Below, one piece after another: positions 11,433 to 22,895 of a DNA stretch of 64,000 bases. Position numbers and translations under genes: made by a program. Under the pieces are notes generated by a model that did not search any database, was not told the origin of the DNA, and saw only the letters and a program-made list of their open reading frames with translations. Positions within the stretch are counted from its first letter, which is position 1. Each line of letters opens with the position of its first letter. The stretch covers positions 14,304,181-14,368,180 of the forward strand of contig NC_092657.1 of the NCBI RefSeq assembly GCF_032118995.1, in the 5' to 3' direction. The stretch comes from Asterias amurensis (Eukaryota > Echinodermata > Asteroidea > Forcipulatida > Asteriidae).

Positions 11433-11880
11433 GATGAAGATAATATGAAAGTTGCCATATGTAATCTAGTATCTTCACTTGGTGTTGATCTTTGACGTCA
11501 GTTACATGGACAGACCTACCCGCACGGCTAAGTACCGAACATGCACTGTGGCCACAGCGAAAACCGATATTTTTGTAGTGTGCAAGCAGCGCTTTGTCAA
11601 TCTTTGTAGAGCAATTTGGACAACGTAGCCTTTCCACCATGAAAATAATCAAGACAGCAACCATGAACGTGTCCATTCTGAAGGTAGCTAAGAAAGCTGT
11701 TAGATGCAATGCAGTTATCTTCACTCGGTGTTGATCTTTAATTGATTGTCAGTTACAGATACACCCTTACCCGTACGGTTCCAAACACGCACTGTGGCCG
11801 CAGCGAGGGTAAAACTGAGTGTGGTGCTCGAGAAGCAGTTTGCAATATTTATAAAGCAATTTGTGCAGCGCACCCTTTTT
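11394..11880 (-). repeat. Tandem duplication of the gene's leader and 5' flank
   Basis: The block 11394-11630, which includes the signal-peptide start, recurs with divergence at 11636-11880. Shared landmarks include 'accatg..aataatca.gac', 'tcttcac..ggtgttgatctt' and 'cactgtggcc.cagcga'. The distal copy carries its own ATG at 11676 with a similar hydrophobic start (MDTFMVAVLIIFMVE). Its frame lacks the extra C and stays open past the position where the proximal copy breaks. It may be an alternative first exon or a relic. Confidence 0.65.
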
Positions 11881-12014
11881 ATATTTCATAACAAAGTATT
11901 ACATTGTTGATGAAATTGCTTTTAGTATGTATCGTATAGTAGCACCTATAATTTTGACCTAGTCGGCCTAGATTAAAGCCATTAATTATTAATTCAGCTA
12001 AGTGCAAAGTTGGG

Positions 12015-12240
12015 TTTAAAGGACACTAGATAATGTATGATGGAGGTTTAATAAGGGTATATTGGCTAAGTGGCTTGTTTAATTTATGGACATTGAGGAC
12101 TTTTGTTAACTGTAAAAAGACAGTCTTCTCACTTAGTGTATCTCAACTATGTATGAAAAAACTGGACATTTGAACCTAATTGGTCATTGAAACTGTGAGA
12201 TAATAATGAAATAAAGGGCACCCTTGTAACACGGTAGCTG
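12015..12240. mobile_element. Degraded family A element
   Basis: It starts 'tttaaaggacactagataat' and later shows 'gacagtcttctcacttagtg' and 'aagggcacccttgtaacac'. Only the left half is recognisable, with many changes. Confidence 0.5.
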
Positions 12241-12392
12241 TATGGTAAGCACGGATTATTCGCTTTGGAGTGACAGCATTTAAACACCAGTTTATTGTCA
12301 ATGGATATCGAAATATGATATGCTTGGAATTAGTACTATATCAGTGATGAATTACAACACATCAGATTGCATAAGTCGTTCAGGAAACTAAA

Positions 12393-12990
12393 TGCCATGC
12401 TATTTGAGACCGGTGTAATGTGAGTATCTTAAGGACTCCACATTGATCAATAATCACCACTACGAGGAATTCTATGGAAGAAACGATATAATAAAACTTA
12501 TGGGGGAAAGACGATGTCTAATTTTTTTAAACCCTGCGCGTCGTGGCCATTTTAGTTGCAATGCCCTCATGGTTTGATATCAGCGCACTGGAAAGCTTTT
12601 GATCAGTTTGAGTTGTTATACGTTGTAATGTTCGTATCCGTGTGTGTCATTAACTTAATCACGAAGAGCCCCGGGGAATAATTTACAAGTTGGATCCACT
12701 GGGCAGGATCGGACGGTGTATTATATTACGGGTAAATAATTCTGATTAGGGGGACAATTGAATCATGCTATTTAAGATCGGTGTAATGTGAGTAACCCAT
12801 GGATTGCCCGCAATCAATTTTCATCCCTACGAGGTATCTGATGTTAGAAACGAGTGAATAAGAAGAGTACATGGGACATTACGAAACATGTTGGTGTTTA
12901 ACCCTACAGTGAGGGACCATATTGGATGAAACGCCCCCTTCGCTTGTTGTCAGCACGTTGAAAAGCTTTGATAGTTGTAGGTAAGATGAT
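12393..12990. repeat. Direct duplication of a ~230 bp unit, spacing ~370 bp
   Basis: The segment starting 'atgctatttgagaccggtgt' at 12398 recurs at about 12766 as 'atgctatttaagatcggtgt'. Matching blocks follow in the same order ('aatgtgagta', 'ctacgagg', 'gttgaaaagctttgat'). The copies are strongly diverged and I see no coding content. Confidence 0.55.
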
Positions 12991-13082
12991 ATAAGACTAT
13001 ATGTTAATGAACAATAAAACAATTGTTTTAGTAATTGAATGTCACGATTTATATGTAAAAAAAGAAAAGGGGTTACTCAGCC

Positions 13083-13170
13083 TTTTGTGACGTCAATCGA
13101 GGCAGACTTTGCCTTGATCAAACATCGACCCCCCATTGAATTTGCCTGCAATGCGTAGAGTACGTTCAAG
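13083..13170. repeat. Fragment shared with family G
   Basis: The block 'gtgacgtcaatcgaggcaga' followed by 'ctttgcct' and 'aacatcga' matches the interior of the family G element at 31543-31580. The termini are not present. Confidence 0.5.
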
Positions 13171-13184
13171 TACATGGAAGTCCA

Positions 13185-13489
13185 AGTGAGTCTTCAAAAA
13201 CAACAAACCTGAGAAAATTTAAGCTCAATTTGTTTTCTAAGTTGTGAGATATTTATGAAAGAAAAACACTCTTCTCACAAAAAGATGCTTGATTTCGAGA
13301 CCCTAAATTAAAATACTCATGTCTCGAAATCAAATTCGTTAAAAATTACTTCATTCTCAAAAATCACAATACTACAGAGGGAGCCGTTTTCCGTAATGAT
13401 CAACAGCTCAACATTACTCGTTACCAAGTAAGGTTAAATGCTAATAAATAGTTTGAGTTATTACCAACACGGTAGCGTCCACTGAATTA
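13185..13489. mobile_element. Family A element, 5'-truncated
   Basis: The left terminus is missing, but 'cttgatttcgagacc', 'catgtctcgaaatcaaattc', 'gagggagccgtttt' and the right end 'gcgtccactgaattaa' are present. The terminal TTAA is retained on the right. Confidence 0.65.
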
Positions 13490-14116
13490 AATGTGATCAT
13501 AAAGACAATTAATGAAAGTCGTGTTTCTACGTAAAATAATGTTTGTAAAGTTGTATGTGCATTCCCTGAATTTACAAGGATGTTTAATAAATTACATCAC
13601 GTTTCTAATTCGAGCAAGCCAACAGTGAAATTCTTAATAGTTTAATGAAATACAAGGGGTTTTGTTTAGAGGGGAAATTTAAGTTAAACATGGACCCTTG
13701 TGCAGGCAAACCATGACATTATTGTCGGGAGTGAGAACACGGTGGCAACACGTGATGGTTTGATGGTTTTCGTTGTGTTTATATTTATATATTATGTTAT
13801 ACAGACATAACAGTAGGAGTGGAACACTCCGTCAGCCTGTTCAAACAAATAAGGCAGCACAGTGCCACTTTTGTAAAAACAAAATTGCCATTATGTCAGT
13901 CCTGCTTCCCACTCATACACCTTCTCTTATTGCGGCTCTTAGCCGTTTAGACACATTTCCGTTGAACTGAGTTACGCCTTATGTTTTAAAAGCTTGGTTT
14001 TCAATGCACGGTTCGAACTCGACGCATGAGAAGCTTCGTAAATGACAACAACTTCAGCTTCTGAGAGGGTTCCGGACCCACTATTTCAATAGCAGGTCCC
14101 CAGACAACATTTCTCT
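13490..14116. other. No gene seen
   Basis: AT-rich sequence without an interpretable frame, RNA or repeat. Confidence 0.45.
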
Positions 14117-14385
14117 GGTGCATATCGAATATCACAATTTATTGTATGTGGTCACATTTGGTCTCTTCTTGTGATTTGTTCGGCTCACTCCTTCCTCGGC
14201 AAGTGTTTTACTTTGATTAGGACTCGTCTCATAAAGACCGTGATTCAATATAGGCCAGTCACAAAACTTAATTTTGTTTTTGATAATGGTGCATGTATCG
14301 AATATCTCAATTTATTGTTACTGATCACATTTATTCTGTTCTTGTGCTTTGCTTAGTTTCTCTCTTTCCTCTGCAAGCGATTTTT
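14117..14385. repeat. Direct repeat pair, ~90 bp units
   Basis: The unit 'ggtgcatatcgaatatcaca' at 14117 recurs at 14288 as 'ggtgcatgtatcgaatatct'. Both continue through 'atttattgt', 'tcacattt' and a pyrimidine-rich stretch ending 'gcaag.g'. Function unknown. Confidence 0.55.
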
Positions 14386-15260
14386 CGGACATAATATATA
14401 CACAACTGAGTGACAGCATGAGAGCGGTGCATATATCACCCTGATGTATTATCACATAGATGCTCTCGAGGATTAGAGATGTAGAATCAGGGACTCCTCA
14501 TCTCGATAATGAAGGAATGCTAATACCTGAATGAGTCGAGACCGATTACAGGCACATCAGCTGAAGTCTCCCATTCTACTTTATTACAGATTCCCTCCTC
14601 TTGATTATATACAATAAATATCTTAGAACAAATGATCTTATATCACGTGCCTTAAGTACTGCTGGCTCCTACTGTTCGCCTTGTGATTACACAGCTGAAC
14701 AGTGGATGTTTCATCCCGTCTTTAAGTCTCAAGAGAGGAGGAAAGTCTGGCATCGCCTAGCCAGGGCAATTACAGCGCTGTGACGAATTACCCCGAAGGG
14801 ACAGCCCAATTCCAGAATGTTGCTAATGTGTTTTATGTCAACAACTCTATTTTGTGTGTTAAAAGGTATTATTAAACATGGCCGTTGAGTACGTATAAAT
14901 GAACGTGTTTGTGTACGTTTTACTTGCAGTGGGAATAAGTAATAGTTTACCTTTACACTTAATGTGTGTAAAAGGCTCTTTTGGCTTTTCTGAGTTATGT
15001 GAAGGAAAGAAACAACCACAGGCGTATAACTCTACCAGAACTCAAACCCGCGCCATTAAACAGCTAATGTCATAACTATCCAAAACTGCCATATAGTAGG
15101 TAGAGGCATTGTAAATCCTAGCAGCGGGCACTGCGATGATATAAGCCTATGTTAAATGCATCGGGATTCGACAGGTACAAGTTTGTCATTTAGTTTGTGA
15201 CCATTACACCGATGTGTTTAAAGCACCATATATCCACAGACAAACAACTTCAGAAATCAT
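14386..15260. other. No gene seen
   Basis: Two open frames of 60-96 codons occur but show no domain. I see no repeat structure. Confidence 0.4.
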
Positions 15261-15715
15261 TGGCGCTTTTCACACTGTATATCTTATGCCCGGGGAATAC
15301 AGCCCCGGAGAGGCCCCGGGACTTGTCTTTTTCCAATGGTTACCTCGGCGCACCTTCACGCTGTATCACTATTCCACGGGGTTCCGGTTGCACGTATCAA
15401 GATTACCCCCTAGGGTTTGACCGCTTACCCCTAACCCAGAGTAGGGATAGGCCGGGTCAGACAGAGGGAGACCAGGGGTAAATCGATCTTAGTGTGAACA
15501 AAAGTGGCAAAAGATGTTAGTGCCTGGCAAGGGTGGGCAGTTCAAAAAGAAATATCAATGACGTCACAAAAATACAATACCGCCCTCTAGCGACAGGTTG
15601 AAAACTCTTCAAAATTGACTTTTTAAAGATGTGTGTGATGAAGTTTTCTGTATTCAGTTAAGACCGTTATTCCCAGGGGCAACCCCGGGGAATAGAGTAG
15701 CGTGAAAAAGGCGTT
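15261..15715. mobile_element. Possible terminal-inverted-repeat element
   Basis: The ends are imperfect inverted copies: 'ggcgcttttcacactgtat' on the left and 'agtagcgtgaaaaaggcg' on the right, each with an adjacent CCCGGGGAATA-type block. This fits a non-autonomous DNA element of about 450 bp. I could not define a target duplication. Confidence 0.5.
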
Positions 15716-18700
15716 ACTCAGGTGGGATTCAGACCCAGGCCCTTTTTTTTTTTTTTGGAGAATCATCACGTAGGTTCTTTTCATCTCCGACAAAATCATA
15801 GTAAACTTTTTTAGCTGCCATTTTTCAAAGTTTCTCGTGGAGACAAGATGTTCGTTGTAATCGACGTTGTATTGAAATATGATAGGGCGGAACGAAACAA
15901 ATGTATTGCTTTTGGCCCAATAATCTCAAAAAGCTGCAAAACCACAAACTATTGCTTTTGTTTTCTCTCTGAACAAGTAAACCGGGCACCAGTAACATAC
16001 GTTAAGTGAGAGTCTCTTTTGGCTGGTAACCATATTCTGGTTAGCATTTTAATGTGCTTAGCTTTTTTTTGGGTGATTAAGCAACTGTTTGAAATTGGCC
16101 ACGTTCTCTATTATTCTATCGTGGCCAGAGACATTTTGGTTTTTTGCCTAATCATTAATTGCTTCGTTACGTCTGTTCATTATACTCAAACGTATTAAGA
16201 GGCTGCACTTCTAAGGAAGGTTAATGACCGAAACAACACATTTATTTCGAGGGATAGTTGTGTAAATCATACTTATTCCACAAACAAAATAGATAATAGC
16301 AAGTAGTTGTATTGCCCACAGCGCACAATATGAGGGCAGCATGTTACGATCACTGGAGCTCACAGCAGATGTTATAACCGATACATGGGCGATTTAAAGT
16401 GATTATTCGCTATTGTTAAGTTACAGTTTAATCTAAATAAGAAAACTCATCTATGGAACAGGTGTTGTTGTTGACCGAAACTTTTTGTACCGGCGTACAC
16501 AATAAAACAATTACACAATACACAGTTTGACCACTGTTCGTCTGGTGGACAAAACCCATACACTCATGTAATAGTGAGATTTGTAATCCTATTCAAAGTA
16601 TTTAACACACATCCTGAGCCCATTGAGGCTGCATCTTCACATCGTAATGGATGGATTGATTTCAAATAGATCCGTTTTCAATCTTATGATCTTCCATCTG
16701 CGCTTCGGCCTTTGCAGATAATCAACAACGTCTAGGCACTTACATCCAATGCAAACATCAACACAGTCCACGCGCTAAAGCCAATAAAAAATAAAAAAAG
16801 GAAACATCATTGCATTTGCTTAGCAGGAAGCTTGATCTTTCAATACCTTCTCTTTTATCGGCCTCTGTCAATTGATGGTCTGATGGTTTGAACTCTCCTT
16901 GAATCGGTCAATGGTTGGTCAAGTTGCATGTCTAGGTGAAAATCCAGCATTTCTTTTTTGAAAAAATATTCGTGGATTTAAATCATGAATGATAAGTTGA
17001 TACGGGGGAATTTAAGAGAAAATTTTACAATGTTTCCTTCTATTTATAAATGTTTATAATAATTATTAAGACTGCCAAGGGAGTTGAAATAATCCACAAG
17101 ACGCTAAGCTACAGATAATTATAATAATGTGTGCACTATCAAACGCATGCATTGTTACAAACATGAAATTGTACATTCACATTGGTTCATACAAAACAGA
17201 AAGAAACAAATACGGGGGGAAACTAACTCAAGTCACGATGTTTAGAAAACCTCGATGTCATACACTAAATGTTCAAGACTTGCAATGCAACCTTTTTAAA
17301 GTGCTCGGAAGACTAGCTCTTCATTGAGCTTAGTGCTTCACATAAAAAATATCAGCGGGAAATTGTTATACACGATGACTTTACATGGAAGTGCAACCGC
17401 CTTTGGTCTAGTAAGTTGCCCTATATCGGCTATAACCGGAATGCGTAACTTTGTATCTACTCATTTGAATGTCGGCGATGTCTTGCTCGCAGTCCTTCAA
17501 AATCACTGAGTTTTCGCGAGTTATTGGTTATTGTTATCACGGTTACACCCGAAGTAACCTAATCTGTCTTATTTGGGGCAGGCCACATGAATTGGTGCCA
17601 GTCCTAATTACCAACTGCTTCAAGCTAGAAAGCATACTGGTAAGTATTCCGCCTAACAACGTCAGCGTTTGTTTGCTTTAAGTTCTACATCGGTGCCAAC
17701 AGTGCTCTGAATACTATACTTTGAACATTGAACAAGAATAAGAGCAGTTCTTATTTACCCATGTAGCCCGACAATGTTTGTCAAAACAACCCGACTTCGC
17801 AGCTGAAGCTCTAATCAATTAGGCGGCATCGGGGCTGCATCAATCTTTGGTCTCTGTTTCTTGATTTGACGCTCATCACCATCGCTTTCTCTCTATGCAT
17901 TATTGTCTTATCAGACAACTTTTAACTCGCGAGATTTGTTTCTTATAAAGAAAAAATAGAAACTGCAACTAAGTGTACCCGATAGATTGTTCAAGATTGT
18001 TTTTAGCTTGGTTTGAACTGAGCGGTAGCCCAATGGTTCCACATACCCACAAACATTAAGTAGTTTCTCAAACGTGTCCGCGGGGAGTCGATTTCAAAGA
18101 CATCCTAGAATAAATAATAGGAGTAGTAAATAAGAGTATCTGTTATGGCTAAAGTTATTCGTTGATATGTCTACGATGCCGTTGTAATCACTCATCCGCA
18201 TACATGCCCTCCTCGTGTAAAACATTCAGATTTGATTAGAGTATTCATTTATATTTCTCACTACTATGATTAGTTTGGGTGTTAGAAACGGATGTTTTGA
18301 CAATTGATAGCCCCGTTTTGTGGGGCCATTTTCAGTTCACATTTGTTCAATTATTATCGCATTTTTTGGGGTCACTGTCACTTTAATTAGTGTTTAATTG
18401 TTGATATTGTTGTCTTAGTTTGTGTTCATTAAGCGATTTGGTAAGCTATGGCGGTTTCACAAAACATTACACTACTGATTTCCAAGATACTTGACTGTAG
18501 CCGATTTACTCAATTCCAACCCAACCCAAGGCAATCGTGTTCAACCTATCTTGGAGCCGAAACTTCACAATGCAATGAAACTGCACACCTATCGATCAGC
18601 GCTGATTACTTCGTAAAATGAGTCTCAAATCGATCTTGTTTGTGACTTTCAAGAAGGCACACGGATGACATGACAGGTGCAGATATTGTGCAGAAATTAC
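15716..18700. other. No gene or clear repeat seen
   Basis: About 3 kb with no recognisable coding exon, RNA gene or element. A T run at 15744-15757 and several open frames under 75 codons are the only features, and none has family resemblance. Confidence 0.4.
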
Positions 18701-19008
18701 TTTAAAGGTACTACCACTCAAAATAAGTGTAAGCAAAACAAGTTACTGAACGAGCGATGTGGAGCTGTTGAAAGAATAAAACATTCTGAGAAACGGCCCC
18801 CTTTGAAAGAAACAATTTTTGAATAAGATTAAATTTTCTCACTAAATTCGTATTTGAAATGAACTCGAGACCTCAGCTGAGGTCTCGAAATCAAGGCATC
18901 TGGAAGCACACGTGTTCTTGCAACTTCGACGACCAACTGATTTCAACTTTTCATAAGTTTGTTAATTTATGCATAGGCCGTTGTTGAGATAAACTGTAGT
19001 TCTTAAAG
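18701..19008. mobile_element. Diverged family A/C-related element
   Basis: The interior keeps the landmark 'ctcgagacctcagctgaggt' inverted pair and 'gagaaacggccccctttgaa', but the termini ('tttaaaggtactaccactc' left, 'gtagttcttaaagcc' right) fit neither A nor C exactly. It abuts the next element at a TTAA. Confidence 0.55.
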
Positions 19009-19375
19009 CCATAGGACCCTTTCCGTACAAAAAAAAAAAAAACAAAAAAGTTCACAGATTTACAAATAACTTACAGGGTTTACAGAAGGTAGTGATGAAA
19101 AACTTCTTTTCAAATATTATTCCATGAAATGCTTTGCTTTTTGAGAAAAACAGTAAAACAATACCAATTATCGTTGTCGAGAATTACGGATTTATTTTAA
19201 GCACATATCATGACACGGCGAAACGTGTGGATACGTTTTCCCGTTATTTTCTCCCGACTCCGAAGACCGATTTGCGCCTAAATTTTCACAGGTTTGTTAT
19301 TTGATATAGAAGTTGTGATACAAGAAGTGTGGACCATGGACAAAACTGTTTACCGAAAGTGTTCAATGGCTTTAA
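19003..19375. mobile_element. Chimeric element: family H left part, family D right part
   Basis: From 19003 the sequence follows family H ('acagatttacaaataactta', 'cagggtttacagaaggtagt'). Past about 19190 it follows family D ('atgacacggcgaaacg', 'cccgttattttctcccgact', 'ccgaaagtgttcaatggctt'). The D end runs to TTAA at 19372-19375, which is shared with the next element. Confidence 0.5.
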
Positions 19376-19807
19376 AGGAACACGTTGCCTTGGATCGGAC
19401 GAGTTGGTCTATAAAAAGCGTTTGTAACCGTGTTTTTGTAAAATGCATATGGTTGGAAAGATGTTTTAAAAGTAAATTACAAAGATCCACACAAATTTGC
19501 CTCGAAATTGCGTGAATTACCTTTTACTGTGCGAACTAACACGGTCGGCCTTTTATGGGAGTCAAACATTTGACTCCCATAAATGGCCGACCGTGTTAGT
19601 CGCAGAGGTAAAAGGAAAACTGTGCAATTTTGAGGCATGTTTGTGTGGATCGTCATATTCTACTTGTACAACATCTTTCTACCCATATGCATTTTATAAC
19701 AAACGTTTACTGGAAACATTTGGCAATTGTCACATACTTCTTACATGTCTTCTTACATGTGAGAAGACTGGTCTTGAACAATCACCAGAGGTGTCCAGTG
19801 CCTTTAA
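19372..19807. mobile_element. Chimeric element: family B body with a family A right end
   Basis: It begins with the B terminus 'ttaaaggaacacgttgcctt' and contains the B central palindrome ('gggagtcaaacatttgactc', flanked by 'ggccgaccgtgttag'). It ends with the family A terminus 'gaagactggtcttgaacaat' and 'ccagtgcctttaa' instead of the B terminus. Recombination between the two element types, or an A insertion followed by deletion, could explain it. Confidence 0.6.
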
Positions 19808-20554
19808 GAAAGAGGCATGTAATTAAGGTTTTCAGAAAAACAGTCAAAGTGTAGTGGTCGTAAAGGACGCTTTCGACGAGGCTATATCGCTGTGTCAGCG
19901 ATTTTCCAGAACATGTCAAATAATGCCTTGCGTATGTGTGTTTTGTTTCTTTTCTTGGTTTTTGTTTTTGCTGACGTTCGGTAACTACAAACAAATGCAG
20001 TTTTGAAAGAAAAACTAAATTGTGTGAATTTGCCCAAATATCTATCATCATCGGGCACGGGCGAACCTGATATTTTTACAGCATGAATGTTCGCGGTTAT
20101 AATTTACGCAAACTGATGGATAGTAATGATGACTTGAATTTATGTTAAGACAAACATTGGCGCCAAACTAGTAATCTTTTTTAGGAAGCCTTTGAAAGCA
20201 TATTCATCACGGGATAATTGCGTTTGCTTAGAAGAAGTACTACAACCCCGTCTGGCTGCAAAGTCCATATGGAATGTTGTTAACTTGCAATTATGCATAC
20301 AATCATTCCATAAAAAAAAATCTCCTAATATGGTGGCCCTGAAGGCATTTTGAAAGTATTAATTTGAGTGGTAAACAATAGTAATAAATCCCTTGACAAT
20401 ATGTATCTAAATATGTATTATTTGACAAGTAATATAAGGGCTAATTAGAAATACAACAATCAAAGCACTATCCCTTTTTGGGGTTTTCAGCTGTTGCCAT
20501 GTCTTCGGTTCGAACAGCTATGTGGATTCTAGCACTAACTCAAACACGTTGTAT

Positions 20555-21470
20555 ACATGTCACGCTTTGCAATGATAGAGCGTTCCCGTACGCGATTTTT
20601 TGTTTACCAGGATGGTAAAGGCCAAGATTTGCATACCTCGCTCCCATTGGCTGGTTGCTGGTCTGTGTTTAAGTATGCATTATTGCACGTTGTACACAGA
20701 AGGGAAAGAACAGCTGCATTTATTCGCTCATCACATACCACTTTTCGTCAGCCTTGACGATTCACAACCTCCATGGTTTCAATTTGCTAGACTCCTCAGA
20801 AAAAAAAAGAGTTAAAGGAACACATTGCCTTGGATCGGTCGAGTTGGTCTTTGAAAAGCGTTTGTAACCGTTTTTTATAAAATGCATATGGGTAGAAAGA
20901 TGTTGCAAAAGTAGAATACAATGATCCACACAAACATGCCTCGAAATTGCGTGGTTTTCCTTTTACCTCGTCGACTAACACGTCGGCCATTTATGGGGGT
21001 CAAAATTTTGACTCCCATAAATGGCCGACCGTGTTAGTTCGCACAGTAGAAGGAAAACCACGCAATTTCGAGGCAAACTTGTGTGGTTCATTGTATTCTA
21101 CTTTTAAAACATCTTTCCAACCATATGCATTATATAAAAAACGGTTACAAACGCTTTTGTTTTGACCAACTCGTCCGATCCAAGGCAACGTGTTCCTTTA
21201 AGGTACTGGGTGGTCGAGTCAATAAATTAATTTATTTGTTGGTTGGTTAAATGCATTGGGTGAAATTCGTATCATTTAAAGAGTATGTGATATGCATCGC
21301 ATCGCAAACAAAAGTCTATGGACTGTATGGATATGCAACAACTTTTCAATGCATCAGCAAAACCCAGCCAATGAGAAGCGAATGTGCTAACTTTGGCCTT
21401 TACCATCCTGGAAAAAAAATCGCTTCCCGTACGCGTATTTGCTTTAAATATTCTACTAACTGTGATTAGT
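20555..21470. mobile_element. Long inverted-repeat element (family F) split by a family B insertion
   Basis: Arms at about 20577-20665 and 21350-21441 are inverted copies: 'cccgtacgcgattttttg' and 'ccaggatggtaaaggcca' on the left, mirrored by 'tggcctttaccatcctgg' and 'cgcttcccgtacgcg' on the right. The family B element at 20812-21201 sits between them. Outer boundaries are approximate. Confidence 0.6.
20812..21201. mobile_element. Family B TTAA-flanked long palindrome
   Basis: A complete copy runs from 'ttaaaggaacacattgcc' to 'ggcaacgtgttcctttaa'. The centre is a near-perfect inverted repeat around 'gggtcaaaattttgactccc', with 'ggccgaccgtgttagt' on one flank and a copy short of one base on the other, and outer arms 'cgaaattgcgtggttttcct' and 'aggaaaaccacgcaatttcg'. 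The whole element can fold into one hairpin of about 190 bp. Confidence 0.85.
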
Positions 21471-21939
21471 TCCAGATTGAATTTGTCTCTGCTGCACATT
21501 TTGAACATTACATACTCATCCACTTCGAGCAATCACTATAGCTGTACCTCAATGCAGAAATAAAAGCGATGACGCTTCTTACATCAATTTGGGGTAATAT
21601 TTGTTTCTGGTTACCGTACTGTACTTCGAAGTTATATGTTTCTATTGAAGTATACTAACCAAAGCTGTAGCTGTTTACTTCTTACCACAAAAGTTTGTTT
21701 AGACCCTTTAGTTAAATACTGATTAAGTTTAAAAAAAAAAAAAAAAATAACCGCTATTATGTGTTTGCATCAACAAAACAAAACAAAACAAAATTAGTGT
21801 CAAAATAAACCAAAAATAGCAACTTCTTGATCTGACAACCATTAAAAGGGGAATCAATGTGTGGTGAAGAGGTTTTCAAAAGAAATAGCGAAACGTGTCT
21901 GACGTATTTATGAACTGTCATTTAAAAGCCTCAACTACT

Positions 21940-22895
21940 TAAATGTAAGGCGGGGAAAGTGCATTACACGGAACGAGGTTGGGTAAATTTAGTTAGGAAC
22001 CAAGATTGAACATTACGGCGGCTACTGGGGCGTCCGTTCAAACCTGATTCAATAGACATAGAGATCAATCATTTATAGCATAGATAAAGGACCATGGTTA
22101 CATCAAGTGAAGCTTTTAGTGATAATTACATAATGTTACTCATGTTTATTGCTGTAAACTGCTGTGCGTTTCAAAACGACTTGTGTAAGACAGCCGAGTG
22201 GACAACAAGTCAAATTACATGTAAGAGTGCGGTGCAGTTTTGAAACCGTTTTAAAGACACTGGACAATATTAGTAATTGTCAAAGACCAGTCTTCTCACT
22301 TGGTGTATCTCAACATATGCATAACATAACAAACCTGTGAAAACTTGAGCTCAATCGATCGTCGAAGTTGCGAGATATTAATGAAAGAAAAAAAAAACAC
22401 CATTATCGCACCATGGTCACACGAAATTGTGTGCTTTCAGATGCTTGGTTTCGAGACCTCAAATTCTAAATCTGAGGTCTCGAAATCGAATTCTTGGAAA
22501 ATTACTGCTTTCTCGAAAACTAAATCACTTCAGAGGGAGCTGTTTCTCACAATGTTTTATACTATCAACCTTTTCCCATTACTCGTAATCAAATCGAAGG
22601 TTTTAAGATAATACTTTTTTTGAGTAATTACCAATAGTGTCCACTGCTTTTTAGTGTGCGCTGGTAACACTTAATCAGGGCTTTCTGAACTGACACCGTT
22701 TGTGATGTAGAAGACTTGCTCACACCATTAAATTGTAAGACCGCTGGGTAAATTTAGTTAAAAACCCGGTTTCAACATACCAGCGGTTACTTATCACATC
22801 AACCCGATCAAAGAGAGATCAGTCAGTTGTGACATAGAGAAATGATCACGGCTACATCAAGTGAAGAATCGAGTGCTAAAAAATTATAATGTTAC
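21940..22895. repeat. Direct duplication interrupted by a family A element
   Basis: The block at 21975-22140 ('gggtaaatttagttaggaac', 'catcaagtgaag', 'ataatgttac') recurs at 22745-22895 ('gggtaaatttagttaaaaac', 'catcaagtgaag', 'ataatgttac'). The intervening sequence includes the family A copy at 22251-22654. Confidence 0.55.
22251..22654. mobile_element. Family A TTAA-flanked palindromic MITE
   Basis: The left end is 'ttaaagacactggacaatat'. The right end 'gtgtccactgctttttag' has lost the TTAA by point changes. A small insertion ('accattatcgcaccatgg') distinguishes this copy and the one at 48855 from the others, so they may form a subfamily. Confidence 0.8.
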
